The notes under the pieces: model-generated
The model's database searches: none
What the model was told of the DNA's origin: nothing
Seen by the model: the letters and a program-made list of their open reading frames with translations, nothing else
Made by a program: the position numbers and the translations under genes
Shown: positions 22,432 to 34,255 of the stretch, in pieces
Layout: the number at the start of each line of letters is the position of its first letter
How positions within the stretch are numbered: the first letter of the stretch is position 1
Assembly (NCBI GenBank): GCA_000467715.1
Contig: AJFK01000052.1
Coordinates: forward strand, 101,231 to 165,230
Direction of reading: 5' to 3'
DNA length: 64,000 nt
Source: Hysterium pulicare CBS 123377
Lineage: Eukaryota > Ascomycota > Dothideomycetes > Hysteriales > Hysteriaceae

Positions 22432-23625
22432 ATGGGTGTCGAAGAGGAACAAATCGACGAGGGCGCGGGCGCGCCTGGAGCACCCACACCCATGGCGGCA
22501 CTGGAGGTATGCATAACGCGTGGTACTGCGAAGGAGACTGAGTCGTATTGATCATGAATAGGGCCTAAATGGCTTGACGGCGAGAGATATCAAGCTTGTT
22601 ATTGAGGGAGGCTACCATACGGTTGAATCAGTAGCTTACACGCCTCGAAGAAATCTCGAGCAGATCAAGGGTATTTCAGAGCAAAAAGCTTCGAAACTGC
22701 TCGCAGAAGGTATGCCCCATTCTATCCCATCAAAATTGCTTCCTGACTTTGACAGCATCCAAGCTTGTCCCCATGGGATTTACGACTGCGACGGAAATGC
22801 ATCAGCGACGAATGGATCTTATATCCATCACGACCGGATCGAAACAGCTAGATACTCTGCTTGCGGGTGGGGTTGAAACCGGTTCGATCACGGAGATATT
22901 TGGAGAGTTCAGAACGGGAAAGAGTCAGATCTGTCACACGCTTGCAGTGACTTGTCAGCTGCCATTTGACATGGGAGGAGGAGAGGGCAAGTGCTTGTAT
23001 ATCGATACGGAGGGAACGTTCAGGTATGACCATCTATTGCCTCATTGTCGACTATGGATCGCTGACTATATGCATCAGACCTGTCCGCTGTCTGGCAGTC
23101 GCAAATCGCTTTGGCCTCTCTGGTGAAGAGGTGCTCGACAACGTCGCATATGCTCGCGCGTACAATTCTGACCATCAGCTGGAACTCCTGAATCAAGCGG
23201 CTCAGATGATGACTGAAACTCGTTTCTCTCTTCTCATTGTTGACTCCGCGACATCGCTCTACCGTACCGACTTCTCAGGGCGTGGAGAGCTCTCAAGCAG
23301 ACAGGTCCACCTTGCCAAGTTTATGCGCACACTGCAAAGACTTGCAGACGAGTTCGGAATTGCCGTGGTCATTACGAATCAGGTTGTGGCCCAGGTTGAC
23401 GGCGGGCCAAGCGCCATGTTCAATCCTGATCCGAAGAAGCCCATCGGCGGAAATATCATCGCTCATGCCAGTACCACCCGACTAAGTCTGAAGAAAGGAC
23501 GAGGAGAGACAAGAATATGCAAGATCTACGATAGTCCGTGCTTGCCAGAGAGCGATTGCTTATTTGCGATCAACGAGGACGGTATTGGAGATCCAAACCC
23601 GAAGGATCTGGATAAAGATCATTGA
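22432..23625 (+). CDS. RAD51: RAD51 recombinase
   Basis: Four exons (22432-22506, 22562-22709, 22756-23023, 23079-23625) join to 345 aa, the usual fungal Rad51 length. The N-terminal HhH DNA-binding domain ([17 protein letters not shown]) is followed by [17 protein letters not shown], Walker [10 protein letters not shown] (Lys130) and Walker [18 protein letters not shown]-like sequence, then [13 protein letters not shown] and the [17 protein letters not shown] block. The match to RAD51 rather than DMC1 rests on the [12 protein letters not shown] and [18 protein letters not shown] segments. It forms ATP-dependent filaments on single-stranded DNA for homology search and strand exchange in the nucleus. 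Upstream MCB boxes suggest G1/S induction. Confidence 0.97.
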
Positions 23626-24032
23626 TGCGCATATGCGTGGGGTAATGGAATGGTGGTAACGATTATGAGCACCATGCTCTGGATTGTAGATGTTTTCGCA
23701 TGCATTGCATTGGCGCTTGCTGTTGGGGGGGGGCAATATGGCTGGAGTTATCGTTTACGTATATTTCCTAGTCTTGATATTGAGTAACTAGATGTGAATT
23801 ACAAGCTATTGTGTTGGTGAATGTTCTTTTCCTGGTTTGGTGAACGGACTTTATGGATGAAAGCGCCTTTCAGCCACTAGTGGCTGGTGAATTCCACATC
23901 CCTGTCGCAAGCTCAGTAGCCCAAAGTTTCGGTTGAAGCGCGAGCTTTCACATAGCTAACCTTTGTACCCAACGCGCAACAACTCTGCCCTTTACCATCG
24001 CTCTTCTCCCAACTTCGCTATATGGATTGGCT
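23626..24032. other. short intergenic region
   Basis: About 400 bp between RAD51 and NUP120 on the same strand, holding a terminator and a promoter. It has a run of nine G at about 23727-23735 and no open frame of note. Confidence 0.5.
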
Positions 24033-27000
24033 ATGGCCAACAGCAATCCCCTGTACCTCTATAAAGAGGCGCGTCTAAATCTCGAACCCGCATACCCAGG
24101 ATCCATCATCTCCATTTCACTACCTACCCAGACCTCGTCAGCTTTCGGATCACGCCCACAGCCAAAAAGAACCGTCGCCGCAGAGAAATACATTGATCAA
24201 GACGAAGATGCCTTTGCGAAGAGACATCTGGCCAGCGAAGCCTCGATTTTCTTTAGACGACTTCACAAATACCCGCGCAGCTTTCTTTGGAGAGTTCTGG
24301 ACGATCGAAAGGTGCTGGAGATACAATCAGTAGATTTGGATCACGATTACGAGAGCAGATATGAGGCGAATCTGACTCTTCTCTTCCAGTTTCCGTCGGC
24401 TATACGACCTTTTGGGATAGCATTCGCCGAACCAGAGGATCGAGATGCTTTGGTTGTTTTCGCCATCACCACTTCGAACGAGCTCTTTACCCTTACCTTG
24501 CCTCAAGATTTCTTCAGTAAACCTGTCGCTTCGGAAGCCGAGGTCAGCGACTGGTGCAAAACATATACACCCTCTTCTTTCAGCTTTCGATCTCCCTACC
24601 GACTTGTCGCAATTAGCGCAAACGAATTGCTGGTCTCCCTCAGTGATGGAGCTATACAGAGATTTTCAAAGAAAAATGGCACCGACGGGGCTACCTGGAC
24701 TGAACTTGGCCTCAAGGAGAACAATTGGTCATTAAAGGGTCTGGTTCCTTGGAGAGCAAAGGGTGCCGTTCGGTTCAACAACATTGATCTTGAAGCCACT
24801 ACCGCTGCCTCAATCGCATTGTCCCCGGACAGTAACCATATCTTTACCGTGTGCTTGAATCATACATTGAAGGCGTGGAACGCGACTAGCGGCAAAATAG
24901 GCATTCAGACTGACCTGTTGGGCGAGAATGATCTCGTAAGCGACAAATCAGCAGCACCGTACTTCATTGGACCCTCTCAATCAATGTTGATGCAAATTAT
25001 TGATCTTCCGGGAGGATTAGATGGTGCTGCATACTTTGTACTCACCTACTCTCCAAAACGACATCAGTTCAAATTCTGGGGCATCCGAGATGCTGACACC
25101 GCCGAGCTCGGGATAGTAGATGTTCGGTCCGAGATCGATTTCGTGCCACCCGTGGATGAGTTAATGAATACGACAGTTTGGAATTTGGAAGAATTCTACT
25201 TTAAGCCGGGACCAGCAGGATGGCGAGCATCCGAGCTCTGGATCCGTGCGAGATCAGGGCCAAGTAGCAAGGTCTATTCCCTTACATTTGATCTACTTGA
25301 AGAAGAAGTAAGATTGGAACATGTTTGGCAACACGAATGGGTGTCCGTGGATTCGGGGCCCCTCACAGTTGAAGGCCTGAAAAACAATCCAGCCAATCCA
25401 GGAGAACAGACCCTGGAAAGCCTTACATTGCACAACCCAAGCATTTCGGAGCAATGGCTAGATTTCCTCTTCTTCCCTGGTCGGTTCACAGCGGCGACCC
25501 TAGAGACCTCGCTGTTCGTATTCCGAAGAGGGCTCAGCCAGAGGAGATCCATACAGCTCCCAAACAAAGGACCCCTCAAGGAGCGCATATGTGCGACCAT
25601 ATCATCTTACGCTTCACAAAAGAAATCTACCAGCCGTACGGTTGATTTTGACGATTACGAAGAACTTTTGAGTGCAGAATGGCAGATATTCTACGGTTTG
25701 GTTAGAGACTTGCACAAGCGCAGAGGAGAGACATTAGCTCTAGCTTTTGATCGACAACTCGAGATGCCGTGGCTCGTACTCTCTGATCAACTTTCTGCAG
25801 TACGAAAATGTAGCGGGCCGGAGGTGATGAGGCTGAACAGTAGCAACATCAACAATTCGACCAAACTACCTAGACCTCTTCGCTTATCCCTCCACGACGA
25901 CGAAGCTCAGGACGTCTCAAGACTGTTAAATGCCGCAGCACTTTTCCGAAGGAGCTTGCCAATCTCATTCAAACACCAATTTCAACGAGAGGTAGAAAAC
26001 GAGATCTTATATGGCCAAGATATTTCCGTTCTGGACCGGATGACAGCCATGGAAGCTAGATGTAGCCTCTGTGGTTCGGTGTCGGACGATGACCTGAACC
26101 TTTTCCTTGAGGAACTAGTCGTTGGGGTCAAAGATTTGACGAGTGAGATATTTTACAAGGCGATTCAACGACTTCGGCAAAGTGAGCTTGGTCGAAGGGA
26201 AAGAAAACAAGTCACTCGATTCGGACTCCACGCGCTGTCGAGGATCAGTCTTGAGAACATGGAGCTCAATTATGATATTTTACTCGATCTTCTAGTTCTC
26301 GTCCTCTTCTTACGGTTCGATCTCGAACCCGAGGACATCTCTGAAGATTTCAACCCCGAGGATCTCTTCATGGAGATCATTAGTCAACTAAGGGATTACA
26401 CTGTTTTACTGTGGCTGTCCAAATCGGTGTGGTCACGACCAGCACCAACTGGACCCAGCTCAGAACGAACGTTGCAAACTCTCAACGAGAGTTTCAAAGG
26501 GTCGGGGAGACTCCCTATCACTCAAACAGTTCTAGAGGGGATATACGGTATTCAAAGTCACGCCTCCAATATTCCGAAAGGACCACAATCCGAGGTTCTG
26601 ACGTGCTGGGCTCGTACGTGGATGACTGAGCCTTTCAAGGATCAAGGCTACTACGAGACCACAAAGACCACTGAATACATTATGGGCATCCTTCTGTCTC
26701 AAAAAGAATACGACTTGGCGTCTGAGTTTGCGCAATTCTTGCAAGAGAGTAATTGGACTACGTATCTCAAGGGGCGGATGCATCTTGCGAAGGGTGAATA
26801 TACTCTCGCGTCGACTCACTTTCAAAAAGCAGCATATAGTCTTGGTGAGTTATAGTCAAGTTATGATTGGGAAGCAAAACTAAGTCTTGTTAGCAAGGGG
26901 CATGTTTAGCCTTGACGATTGCGATACGATCAACTTCATCAGCCTTGATCAGCGTGATTCATTTTCCGACGGCCTTCCAAAATATTATCAGCACGTGCTT

Positions 27001-27794
27001 GGTTTATTCGAAAAACCTAAGGCACACTCCTTCGTTGCCGATTTCGCTAAGCTAGGGCTACAAGCATGGACGGGCCAAGAAGAGGAGAACCTGAAGATTG
27101 AGCTTCTTTCGCGACTTTTCAGCGCCTCTATTCAGACATCCCGCTTCGACGAAGCCTATACAGCACTTACTCGTCAAACAAATGCATTTTTGTAAGTTGC
27201 TCTCATCGAGAAGATGCTATGGTCACTAATTGATCTCCCAGGCGGAAGTCATTGTTGACGACCTTGATAACCACAATGGTGTCACAATCCCAAGGCACTG
27301 CGCTTCTCAAATTCCCCTTCACCAACCTTCATAACGACGTCGACGACATCCTTAGCTCGCTCTGTCAGAAGACTCTGAACATGTCAAGTGGTCCTCCATA
27401 TCACAAGATACTATACTCATTCCGCATCTCCCGCAATGACTTCCGTGGCGCGGCAAGTGTCCTCTACGAACGACTTCAGAGACTCCAGACTACATCATCC
27501 AAGATCCATGACCCAGCCGACGAGTCACTGATGCAATGCTATCTAATGCTGATTAACACTCTAGCATCAGTGGGGAAAGACGAGCAATGGATACTCGCAG
27601 AGCAGCGTGTTGATGATAGCGCACCAGCGCCTCCAAAGCTGGGGCTCGGCAAGGCGAATGCCATCAGGAAGCGCCACGTAGTAGGCATCGATGATCTGCG
27701 GACGGAGTATCAGAACGAACTTGACCGGGTAGCGGCGATTGAGAGTGGGCAGGTTCCATTTCTGGATACGGGGGATGAAATGGATATCTTGTGA
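24033..27794 (+). CDS. NUP120: nucleoporin Nup120/Nup160 family
   Basis: Three exons (24033-26844, 26894-27191, 27242-27794) give 1220 aa. The start is taken at ATG 24033 (MANSNPLYLYKEARLNLEP). The N-terminal half is a degenerate beta-propeller with WD-like turns (SIALSPDSNHIFTVCLNHTL; then KAWNATSGKIG), and the rest is alpha-solenoid (SLCGSVSDDDLNLFLEELV; MGILLSQKEYDLASEFAQFL). This layout and length fit Nup120/Nup160, a subunit of the Y-shaped Nup84/Nup107 scaffold complex of the nuclear pore. The C-terminal end, about FRISRNDFRGAASVLYERL onward, is the solenoid arm used for Y-complex hub contacts in characterised orthologues. Both introns are short (49 and 50 bp) and splice in phase. Confidence 0.9.
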
Positions 27795-28168
27795 TGGAAG
27801 GAATGCGACATTCTGACATGGTTTAGCGCGGCGTTTGGGCAAAAGCTGGAGGATGATATGGGATGGAAGTATATGGGTTATTAGTGAAGTGAAATCTGCA
27901 TTGGTGAGGCAGTCTCATGGAATATCTTATTCACCGACGCGGTCGACGCCAAGGTGGCGCGTGCAATACAGAAGTTTTGCGACGATAGTGGGGTTTCGCG
28001 ACTTCCTAGTCGTCGATCAACAAAGCGCTCCAACCTCACCTTCAACCTCTCTAGTCATATAACCTGATCGCCGCAACCCGTTGAATTACCTTGTACTCTT
28101 CTTGTGTACCCTTGACTGGCAAATGCTTCTTTAATTCAGTCGTACCCACTAAACTAGTACTAAACATA
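27795..28168. other. intergenic region
   Basis: Short spacer between NUP120 and the E2 gene. A plus-strand open frame at 27835-28062 has no coherent composition. It contains the promoter of the E2 gene. Confidence 0.5.
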
Positions 28169-29683
28169 ATGGTAAATACAACCGCCCACTCTTTACCCAA
28201 ACACGCCTCCACCGACAAAGCTTCGAAAGCTCTGAAAAGGCCTTGACGCTGACAAATCTCTCAAACCCAGAACTCCAAATCCCTCCGCCGTCTCGCAGCC
28301 GATCACGGCTCTCTCTACACAGCCGGCCTTCCGCCAAACTACCTCTTTCCACCAACCAACAATTCCTCGCACGACCCATCCACCGACCTGACCTCTCTCG
28401 ATGTCCTCCTCGCCGGTCCCCAAGGCACGCCCTTCGTATCCGGCGTCTGGCGTCTCCACCTCGACATTCCACCCACCTACCCGACCGCTCCTCCCACCGC
28501 CACCTTCCGCACGCGTATCTGGCACCCGAACATCGATGAATCGACGGGCGCGGTGTGCGTCGAGACGCTAAAGAGGGACTGGAGCGATAAATTGAAGCTG
28601 AGAGATGTGCTGGTTACGATTTCTTGTTTGCTGATTCAGCCGAATCCGGCGAGTGCGCTGAATGGGGAGGCGGGCAAGTTGGCCAGTGAGGATTGGGAGG
28701 GGTTTTGTAGGAGGGCGAGATTGATGACGGGGATTCATGCTGCTGTGCCGAGGGAGTGGAGGGAGGTGGTTGAGGAGGCGCAGAGGAGAGGGGAAGAGGC
28801 GGATGAGGGAAAGGAGTTGGAGAGGGTGAATGGAATTGTGGAGGAGAAGAAGGAAGAAAAGAAGAGCAAAGGCAAGGAGAAAGCGAAAGCCGTAATAGAT
28901 GCCAAAGTCGTAGAGACCCCTCTACGGAAACGGAAGAGTAAACTATCACAGGAGCTGGTCGCTGAAGAGGAAGAAAATTTCAGACGACGCGGCCAGAGTG
29001 CTGAACCAGACGTCTCAGACGCAGAAAGCGACTGGATACCCGGCCCCATCAAGACCCCTCAACCCTTCGGTCCAAGCCGCGACAACATCTTCGGCATTCG
29101 TGTAGGCACACCCAACGCCGCAGACGACACTTCCTTCCTTGAACCACCAAACGGAGGAATCGGCCATTCTCGAATCATCACGTCGCCTCCAAAGCGCGTC
29201 ATTGAACCCACAACCAACGACGAAAACGACACTTCAGATCCATTCATAACGGTTTCTTCAAAACGAACCACCGCGCTTCCATCCTTCAATATCCCATCTC
29301 TCCCTCCTCCTTCCTCAACCTCAAAACTACCAACCCAACAAACCCCCTCCTTCACATCCACCACATCCACATCCACCTTACCCGGCCCCACAACCCTCAA
29401 ATTCTCCAACACCAACCCCTTCGATACTCTCCAAAACCCCACATCTACCTCCTCCCCCATCTGGGCCGACTTCTCCCTCTCCTGGCACGATTCCCAAATC
29501 CTCCGCGACTCGGGCACCATCACCGACGGACCGAGCAAGCAAGATGTTCTGAAGAGATTGCAGGAGCCGGAGTTCGAGCAGAGGCGCAGGTGGGAGGTGA
29601 AGAGGTTTAGGGCTTGTGGCGGGGATTTGGGGGTTTGGAATCGGGGGGCTTGGGGCGCGAGGAGGGGGTTGGGTCGGTTATAG
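28169..29683 (+). CDS. ubiquitin-conjugating enzyme E2, UBE2S-like, with long C-terminal tail
   Basis: Exon 1 is only the start codon (28169-28171), followed by a GTAAAT donor; exon 2 (28271-29683) starts MNSKSLRRLAADHGSLYTAG, giving 471 aa. The UBC fold spans about residues 1-160 with HPN at 86-88 and the catalytic Cys97 in DESTGAVCVETLKRDW. The segment VLVTISCLLIQPNPASALN and the following ARLMTGIHA track UBE2S closely, the APC/C-dependent E2 that extends Lys11-linked chains in mitosis. The next ~235 residues are charged then Pro/Ser/Thr-rich and probably disordered. A final block of about 70 residues (IWADFSLSWHDSQILRDSG to the end) looks structured, finishing ARRGLGRL. Human UBE2S is 222 aa, so the tail is unusual in length. 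Confidence 0.88.
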
Positions 29684-30304
29684 GTTGTTATTTGGGGGTG
29701 GAGGGAGGTTAGTAGAGGGCATGATTGTGTTTCGTTGTACGCCTGGCTGGTGTTTTGGGCGGATGGGGGTGAAAGGTATCTTTAGCGGCATGGTTTGGGA
29801 TTAGGAGATTACATTAACATTAGCATTGGGTGGAGTTTGTGTCTGGGCTGGGAGGGCATTGAGGCCGCGGTATTCTTCCGTAGAGACCTCGATAGTCTTT
29901 TCGATTGACTGGGGTGGTAAACTTGAGACTATTCTTATCCTCACTAAAATCATACTCTTACGTACAACCTTTCTGATTGAACATGCCGATGTGGTGATCT
30001 GGCCGGATTTGGAGCGGAATGGGATTTGATACTAATAATCTAAAGGGGATTCTCTGTATTTTATTGTTCTATTTTTTTAGTGGTATCTTTGGTTGGCTAT
30101 AGGGTAAGAAATTATGTGAGGTTGTGAATCACAGGGGGTGTTATATTTTGTCGTTCTTAGAGGATAGGCGCACGTCTACTATCTTCTTTTCCACTAGCTA
30201 GTAGAGCTGATTTAATCTCTATATTAGGCGTTAAAGTAAGTTGCTATCTTTATAATTATTTAAAAGAAGCTTATACAATAGGATCTACCTAACCTTAGGT
30301 GGCT

Positions 30305-30345
30305 TTAGAAGTCCGCAGTACGACGAATGACACCCATTGTGGACG
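30305..30345 (+). repeat. degenerate dispersed repeat, copy A
   Basis: Reads GAAGTCCGCAGTACGACGAA then TGACACCCATTGTGGA. It matches three other places in the window (34580-34647, 39431-39511, 39899-39940) that share the core ACGACGAAT-(TAT)-GACACC-..TTGTGGA. Confidence 0.6.
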
Positions 30346-30399
30346 GGGCGCTGGCCCTCTTCTTGTCTTAGGTGTGTGTATACCTCATCTAGGCTAGCA

Positions 30400-30641
30400 G
30401 TACGAAGGAGCTCGTATTTAGTCTGGACTAACCAAACCTCCTAACCGATAAATAGTCATATGATGTCCACATCTGCACCTTAGCTATAACATTAAATAAT
30501 TTTCCTAAATTTTATATGTATTGCCGCAAAGGATAGGCTAGTCTAAACATCAATTTGTATCTTGAAAGACCGTTGCGTGGTTGTTTGTGTTATAGGGTCA
30601 AGATTTTGATCATTCCAGACTAAATACGAGCTCCTTCGTAC
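30400..30641. repeat. 28-bp perfect inverted repeat, 186-nt spacer
   Basis: The left arm 30400-30427 begins GTACGAAGGAGCTCGTATTT; the right arm 30614-30641 ends in its exact reverse complement (AAATACGAGCTCCTTCGTAC). All 28 positions pair; flanks do not. It resembles the terminal repeats of a small nonautonomous element or a hairpin left by rearrangement. Confidence 0.85.
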
Positions 30642-30936
30642 ATGTGGGTATCTTACGGAACATGAGTTAAGTATCTCAACGTGGGTATGCGGCACCTTCT
30701 CTTCAGCCAAGAGGTTTGAGCTTTCCAGACTCTTCGAGGTGATTGCTATAGCGAGTATGTAGACAGCGCTCAACATGACCGCCAAAGGGTGGGAACAGTT
30801 CAATATTGTCTCCCGTTACACTGTAGCGTTCGGCTTCTTCGCAAAACTCTTCCTGCGAGGTTGATTGATAACCCCCTCGCGCCTTGAATGCCCAGGACAA
30901 CACTTTAAAACGCCGATCTGTAGCCTGTGAAGTCTT

Positions 30937-31903
30937 TCAACGCTTGTTCTGAAGTTCCCCATCAAACAGCGGCATATGCTCATCGTCAACCGTCGAATGC
31001 GGAACCTTCATCTCCCCACGAACAATCTCAATCGCGCTCATGATCGGCAAAAGCAGCAACAAAAGCGGAAGCAGCTGTCCAAAACTCCAATCCTTCTCCC
31101 CACTTCCCTGAAGCCCCACACTCGGCGGCGGACTCCCGAATGCCTGCGAGAGAAGAACGATGCGAACTGTCGCGCCGATGCCGATGGCGACGAGGACAAT
31201 CAGTCCAACCACCTGCACGGATTTGAGCCATTTCGGGTTGTTTTTGAAATGGAGGTACCAAGTCGACAAGGCGAATATGATGCAGTTTCCTGCGATGACG
31301 GCTATGGTTCCTGCGGTTGAGAGGCCGGCGTTGGATGGCGCGCCGCGAGAGGGAACGTCCCAAACACAGCCTATTGGTAACCTAGGCTCTGAGTTCTTCA
31401 TGACGGATTTGAGCATGAAGATGCCCATGACGCAACCCAGCACTAGATTTATAAACATCAGGAATTGTCGCAACCATCTGAGCACCCAGTCTCTCTTGAA
31501 GTCGTTCACGAGGGCCAGTAAGGTGGCCAGATGCGTGGCCGTGGAGAGGAGCGATAGCATCCAGATTATGAAGAAGTGGTATGGGACCATGGTATCCATT
31601 TTGGCGAGACCGACACATTGTATACCGATTCCGGTGATTATTTGCTGGTCGGAGAAGCTGAGGAGCAGTTTGCGGACGACTTTGGCCTCGCTGGATTTGC
31701 GCAGGTTGAGGATTATTATGTAGGCGGAGAGGAGGATGGCTAGGAAGTTGGTAATTATGAAGGAGAGGAGGACCTTGGCGAGGCTTCTTGTCAGCTTTGA
31801 TTTGCAGATACTGCGGATGAGGTTGGGAACTTACACCAGCTCCTGCGACGCCTGCGTCGGTTTGGGTTTGGGAAGGGACGATGGTGCAGTTTGCTTCGCC
31901 CAT
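30937..31903 (-). CDS. fungal multipass integral membrane protein, unknown function
   Basis: Two exons on the minus strand (31903-31835 and 31773-30937) give 301 aa. At least seven hydrophobic helices follow a short N-terminus (MGEANCTIVPSQ), including VLLSFIITNFLAILLSAYII and FFIIWMLSLLSTATHLATLL. Marker segments SFSDQQIITGIGIQCVGLAK, HLATLLALVNDFKRDWVLRW and PIGCVWDVPSR are typical of a large family of Pezizomycotina membrane proteins of unknown role. The 61-bp intron has a GTAAGT donor and a CTGAC branch site; its acceptor (CCAAG) is weak, and a nearby CAAAG acceptor would add five residues in frame. The C-terminal tail is short and acidic. Confidence 0.82.
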
Positions 31904-33188
31904 TCTTGCCGATATGTAGACAGAAAAGAGAACAAAGCACGGTAAATGAAAGATGTTGTTCTCGAGAACGAGTCGTGCAAAAGAGTCACGGTGAGTGCGT
32001 ATAGCTTGATGAGGTGAGGTTGAATGTTGAACGTCGAAGAAGAACAGCACAGCCTACCTTTTCCTATGTCATCATGCCTCTAAAAATACGATGTTCTTGC
32101 CCTGGTAGGGCAAGGCTGGCATCCTGGCGATACGTCTCACGAGCAAGGGATCACAGATGAACGAAACATGGAAACCTGATCCAATCGCTGATCCCCATCT
32201 CATTCCTGGAGCGCCGCGCTGTGGCTGAGCGCTTAACGTGCGACACGGCGAGACGCGCTTATGTGTCGCCTTTAAAGCTTGAATGGGCATTTGCTGGAGG
32301 AGAATGGAAGGACGATGTTTTCGTTGCGCTCTTGTCTAATGAAAGTCATAAAGATACTTTATTTTCTTGATGCAAGGCCGTCCAACTAGCTATGCCGTGA
32401 GAGGTGGTGGACATGCAGTTTCTCGGGCCGATTCTCGAGGTCCCCGACATCTTCCCATCGCCCAAACCTCGTCCATGCGAAGTACCACGACGATACTGAC
32501 GAACGGAACTCCGCATTCCTCTACGCAGTGGGAGAAAAGAAAATTTCCAGTTTCTACGGATTAGAATACTACTTGCTGATACCATCTATGCCTCGCAAAT
32601 TCGCTGGTAAACCCAAAACCGATTGCCCTTGAGAGGATTTCTTCTTTGTACTTCTTACTACCACGACATGCCCCCCTATTGATTTCCTTTTCAAACTCTC
32701 CCGAAGTTGATATTTTCGAGAAACATCATGTCTTCAGAGAAGTGTTTGTTTGAGTTGGAGAGCACCTGGAATTATTCGTGCAATTACGACGCCTGCTCCA
32801 CAGGCAACGTAAGCTTGGCGAACTACTAGCCACCGATGTATCAAGACCTGAAAGGGCTGGGTACTCTCCAATCTAGTAGCAATGCACATTGACCTTTCCC
32901 TAACCAACGGTAGCTTCTATCATTCAAGTTACTGTCTATCTAAAAATGGCTTCTTTTCTAGTTAGCGTCGTTCAATACGCAATCCTGCTGTCGTCAACAA
33001 TATGAATTGGAAAGCAGCCGGCTAGGGAGTTTTCTATCAACAACTTTCTTCCTGAACAACAATCTTCTTGGTTCTGTTTAAGCAAGTTCACTCGTTATTG
33101 TTGTCTTTTTACACTCGCTTTTCCACCAGCTTCCTGTATCAACGCCGATCAGTAGTCATTAGAACAGCTTCCCCTAACAAAACTTCCA
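31904..33188. other. intergenic region, divergent promoters
   Basis: Holds the promoters of the minus-strand membrane protein and the plus-strand GH16 gene. Around 32370-32630 the plus strand has fragments in different frames (SYAVRGGGHAVSRAD; then SAFLYAVGEKKISSFYGLEY) which could be decayed coding sequence, but no intact frame joins them. Confidence 0.4.
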
Positions 33189-34255
33189 ATGTATCATTTT
33201 CCAAGCATTCTGGCCTTATTTGCTACTATTTCTTCTCTTTGCTACGGTCAAACGTATTCATCATGTAATCCAACCACAAACAGCTCATGTCCTGCCGATA
33301 CTGGCCTTAGCACCACCTCCTTCACCAGCAATTTCACGACCGAAGCTGGATTCAACAAGAGCTGGACCGTCACCGCTGGCAGTATAACGTATGGGGATCA
33401 GGGTGCTGAATTTATTATCAATGAATCCGGAGATGCTCCCACCATCAAAACTGACTTCTACTTCTTTTTCGGTCTTGTAGAAGTCAAAATGAAAGCTGCA
33501 TCTGGGACGGGTATAGTCAGCAGTATTGTAATGGAAAGCGACGACCTTGATGAGATTGATTGGGTAGGTTTACCCTTCACGGATTGCACCCTATCCCTTG
33601 AATTTCCGAAAGTCCGATCGTTGGGGCTAACATGCAGTGATAGGAAGTGCTTGGCGGTAACACCACTAGCGTAGAGACAAATTATTTCGGGAAAGGTAAT
33701 GCCACGACTTACGACCGAGCCATCTATTATGCGGTAGACTCCCCTCAGACGACTTTCCATACCTATACCGTCAACTGGACCTCGTCTTCCACAACCTGGG
33801 CTATCGACGGGACGGTGGTTCGCACGCTGCAATACTCGGATGCCTTAGACGGTAAAAACTACCCGCAAACCCCGATGAATCTCAGACTTGGCATCTGGGC
33901 CGGAGGCGATAGTAGTGAAAGCGAAGGCACGATCGAATGGGCCGGCGGCGAGACCGACTACAGCGATGCGCCTTTTACGATGTATGTTGCGAGCGTCAAG
34001 ATCGAGAATTACAACACCGGGGCGAAATATGTGTATGGGGATACGACTGGCGATTGGACAAGCATTGAGGTTGAAGGGCAGGGTAATACGACGTCGACGG
34101 CTAATGCCACCAACGCGACGAGTGCCGCCGAAACTACGGCTTCCAGTACTGTGGCATTGACTGCTGATGGGTCAAATCGAGCAAGCCAATCGACGCTGCC
34201 CTGGGCGTTGATTGTCATGGTAATTATTGAAGGTCTACTCAACAATTTCTTCTGA
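33189..34255 (+). CDS. CRH-type GH16 cell-wall transglycosylase, GPI-anchored
   Basis: Two exons (33189-33563, 33644-34255) give 328 aa. A signal peptide (MYHFPSILALFATISSLCYG) precedes a Cys-containing N-terminus (TYSSCNPTTNSSCPAD) typical of Crh1/Utr2. The GH16 catalytic motif DEIDWE is formed across the intron (residues 121-126; Glu122 nucleophile and Glu126 acid/base by family precedent). IYYAVDSPQTTFHTYTVNW and PMNLRLGIWAGGD are the other conserved blocks. The tail is Thr/Ser/Asn-rich and ends in a hydrophobic segment (LPWALIVMVIIEGLLNNFF) after small residues, as expected for GPI attachment. The enzyme links chitin to beta-glucan in the cell wall. No CBM18 chitin-binding module is present. 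Confidence 0.93.

Larger units (their letters stand above)
29684..30936. other. AT-rich, repeat-bearing intergenic region
   Basis: From about 30050 the sequence becomes AT-rich and carries two structural features: a degenerate copy of the dispersed 'GACGAAT..GACACC' repeat and a 28-bp perfect inverted repeat. The minus-strand frame at 30903-30703 (AERYSVTGDNIELFPPFGG) has no recognised family. No intact transposon gene is present; decay of a mobile element is the simplest reading. Confidence 0.5.

Noticed and set aside
32367-32630. SYAVRGGGHAVSRAD fragment resembling the FAD-binding motif of BBE oxidases
   Set aside because: Only a few residues match, the frame is broken and no other BBE motif (His/Cys flavin attachment) is nearby; treated as chance or deep decay.
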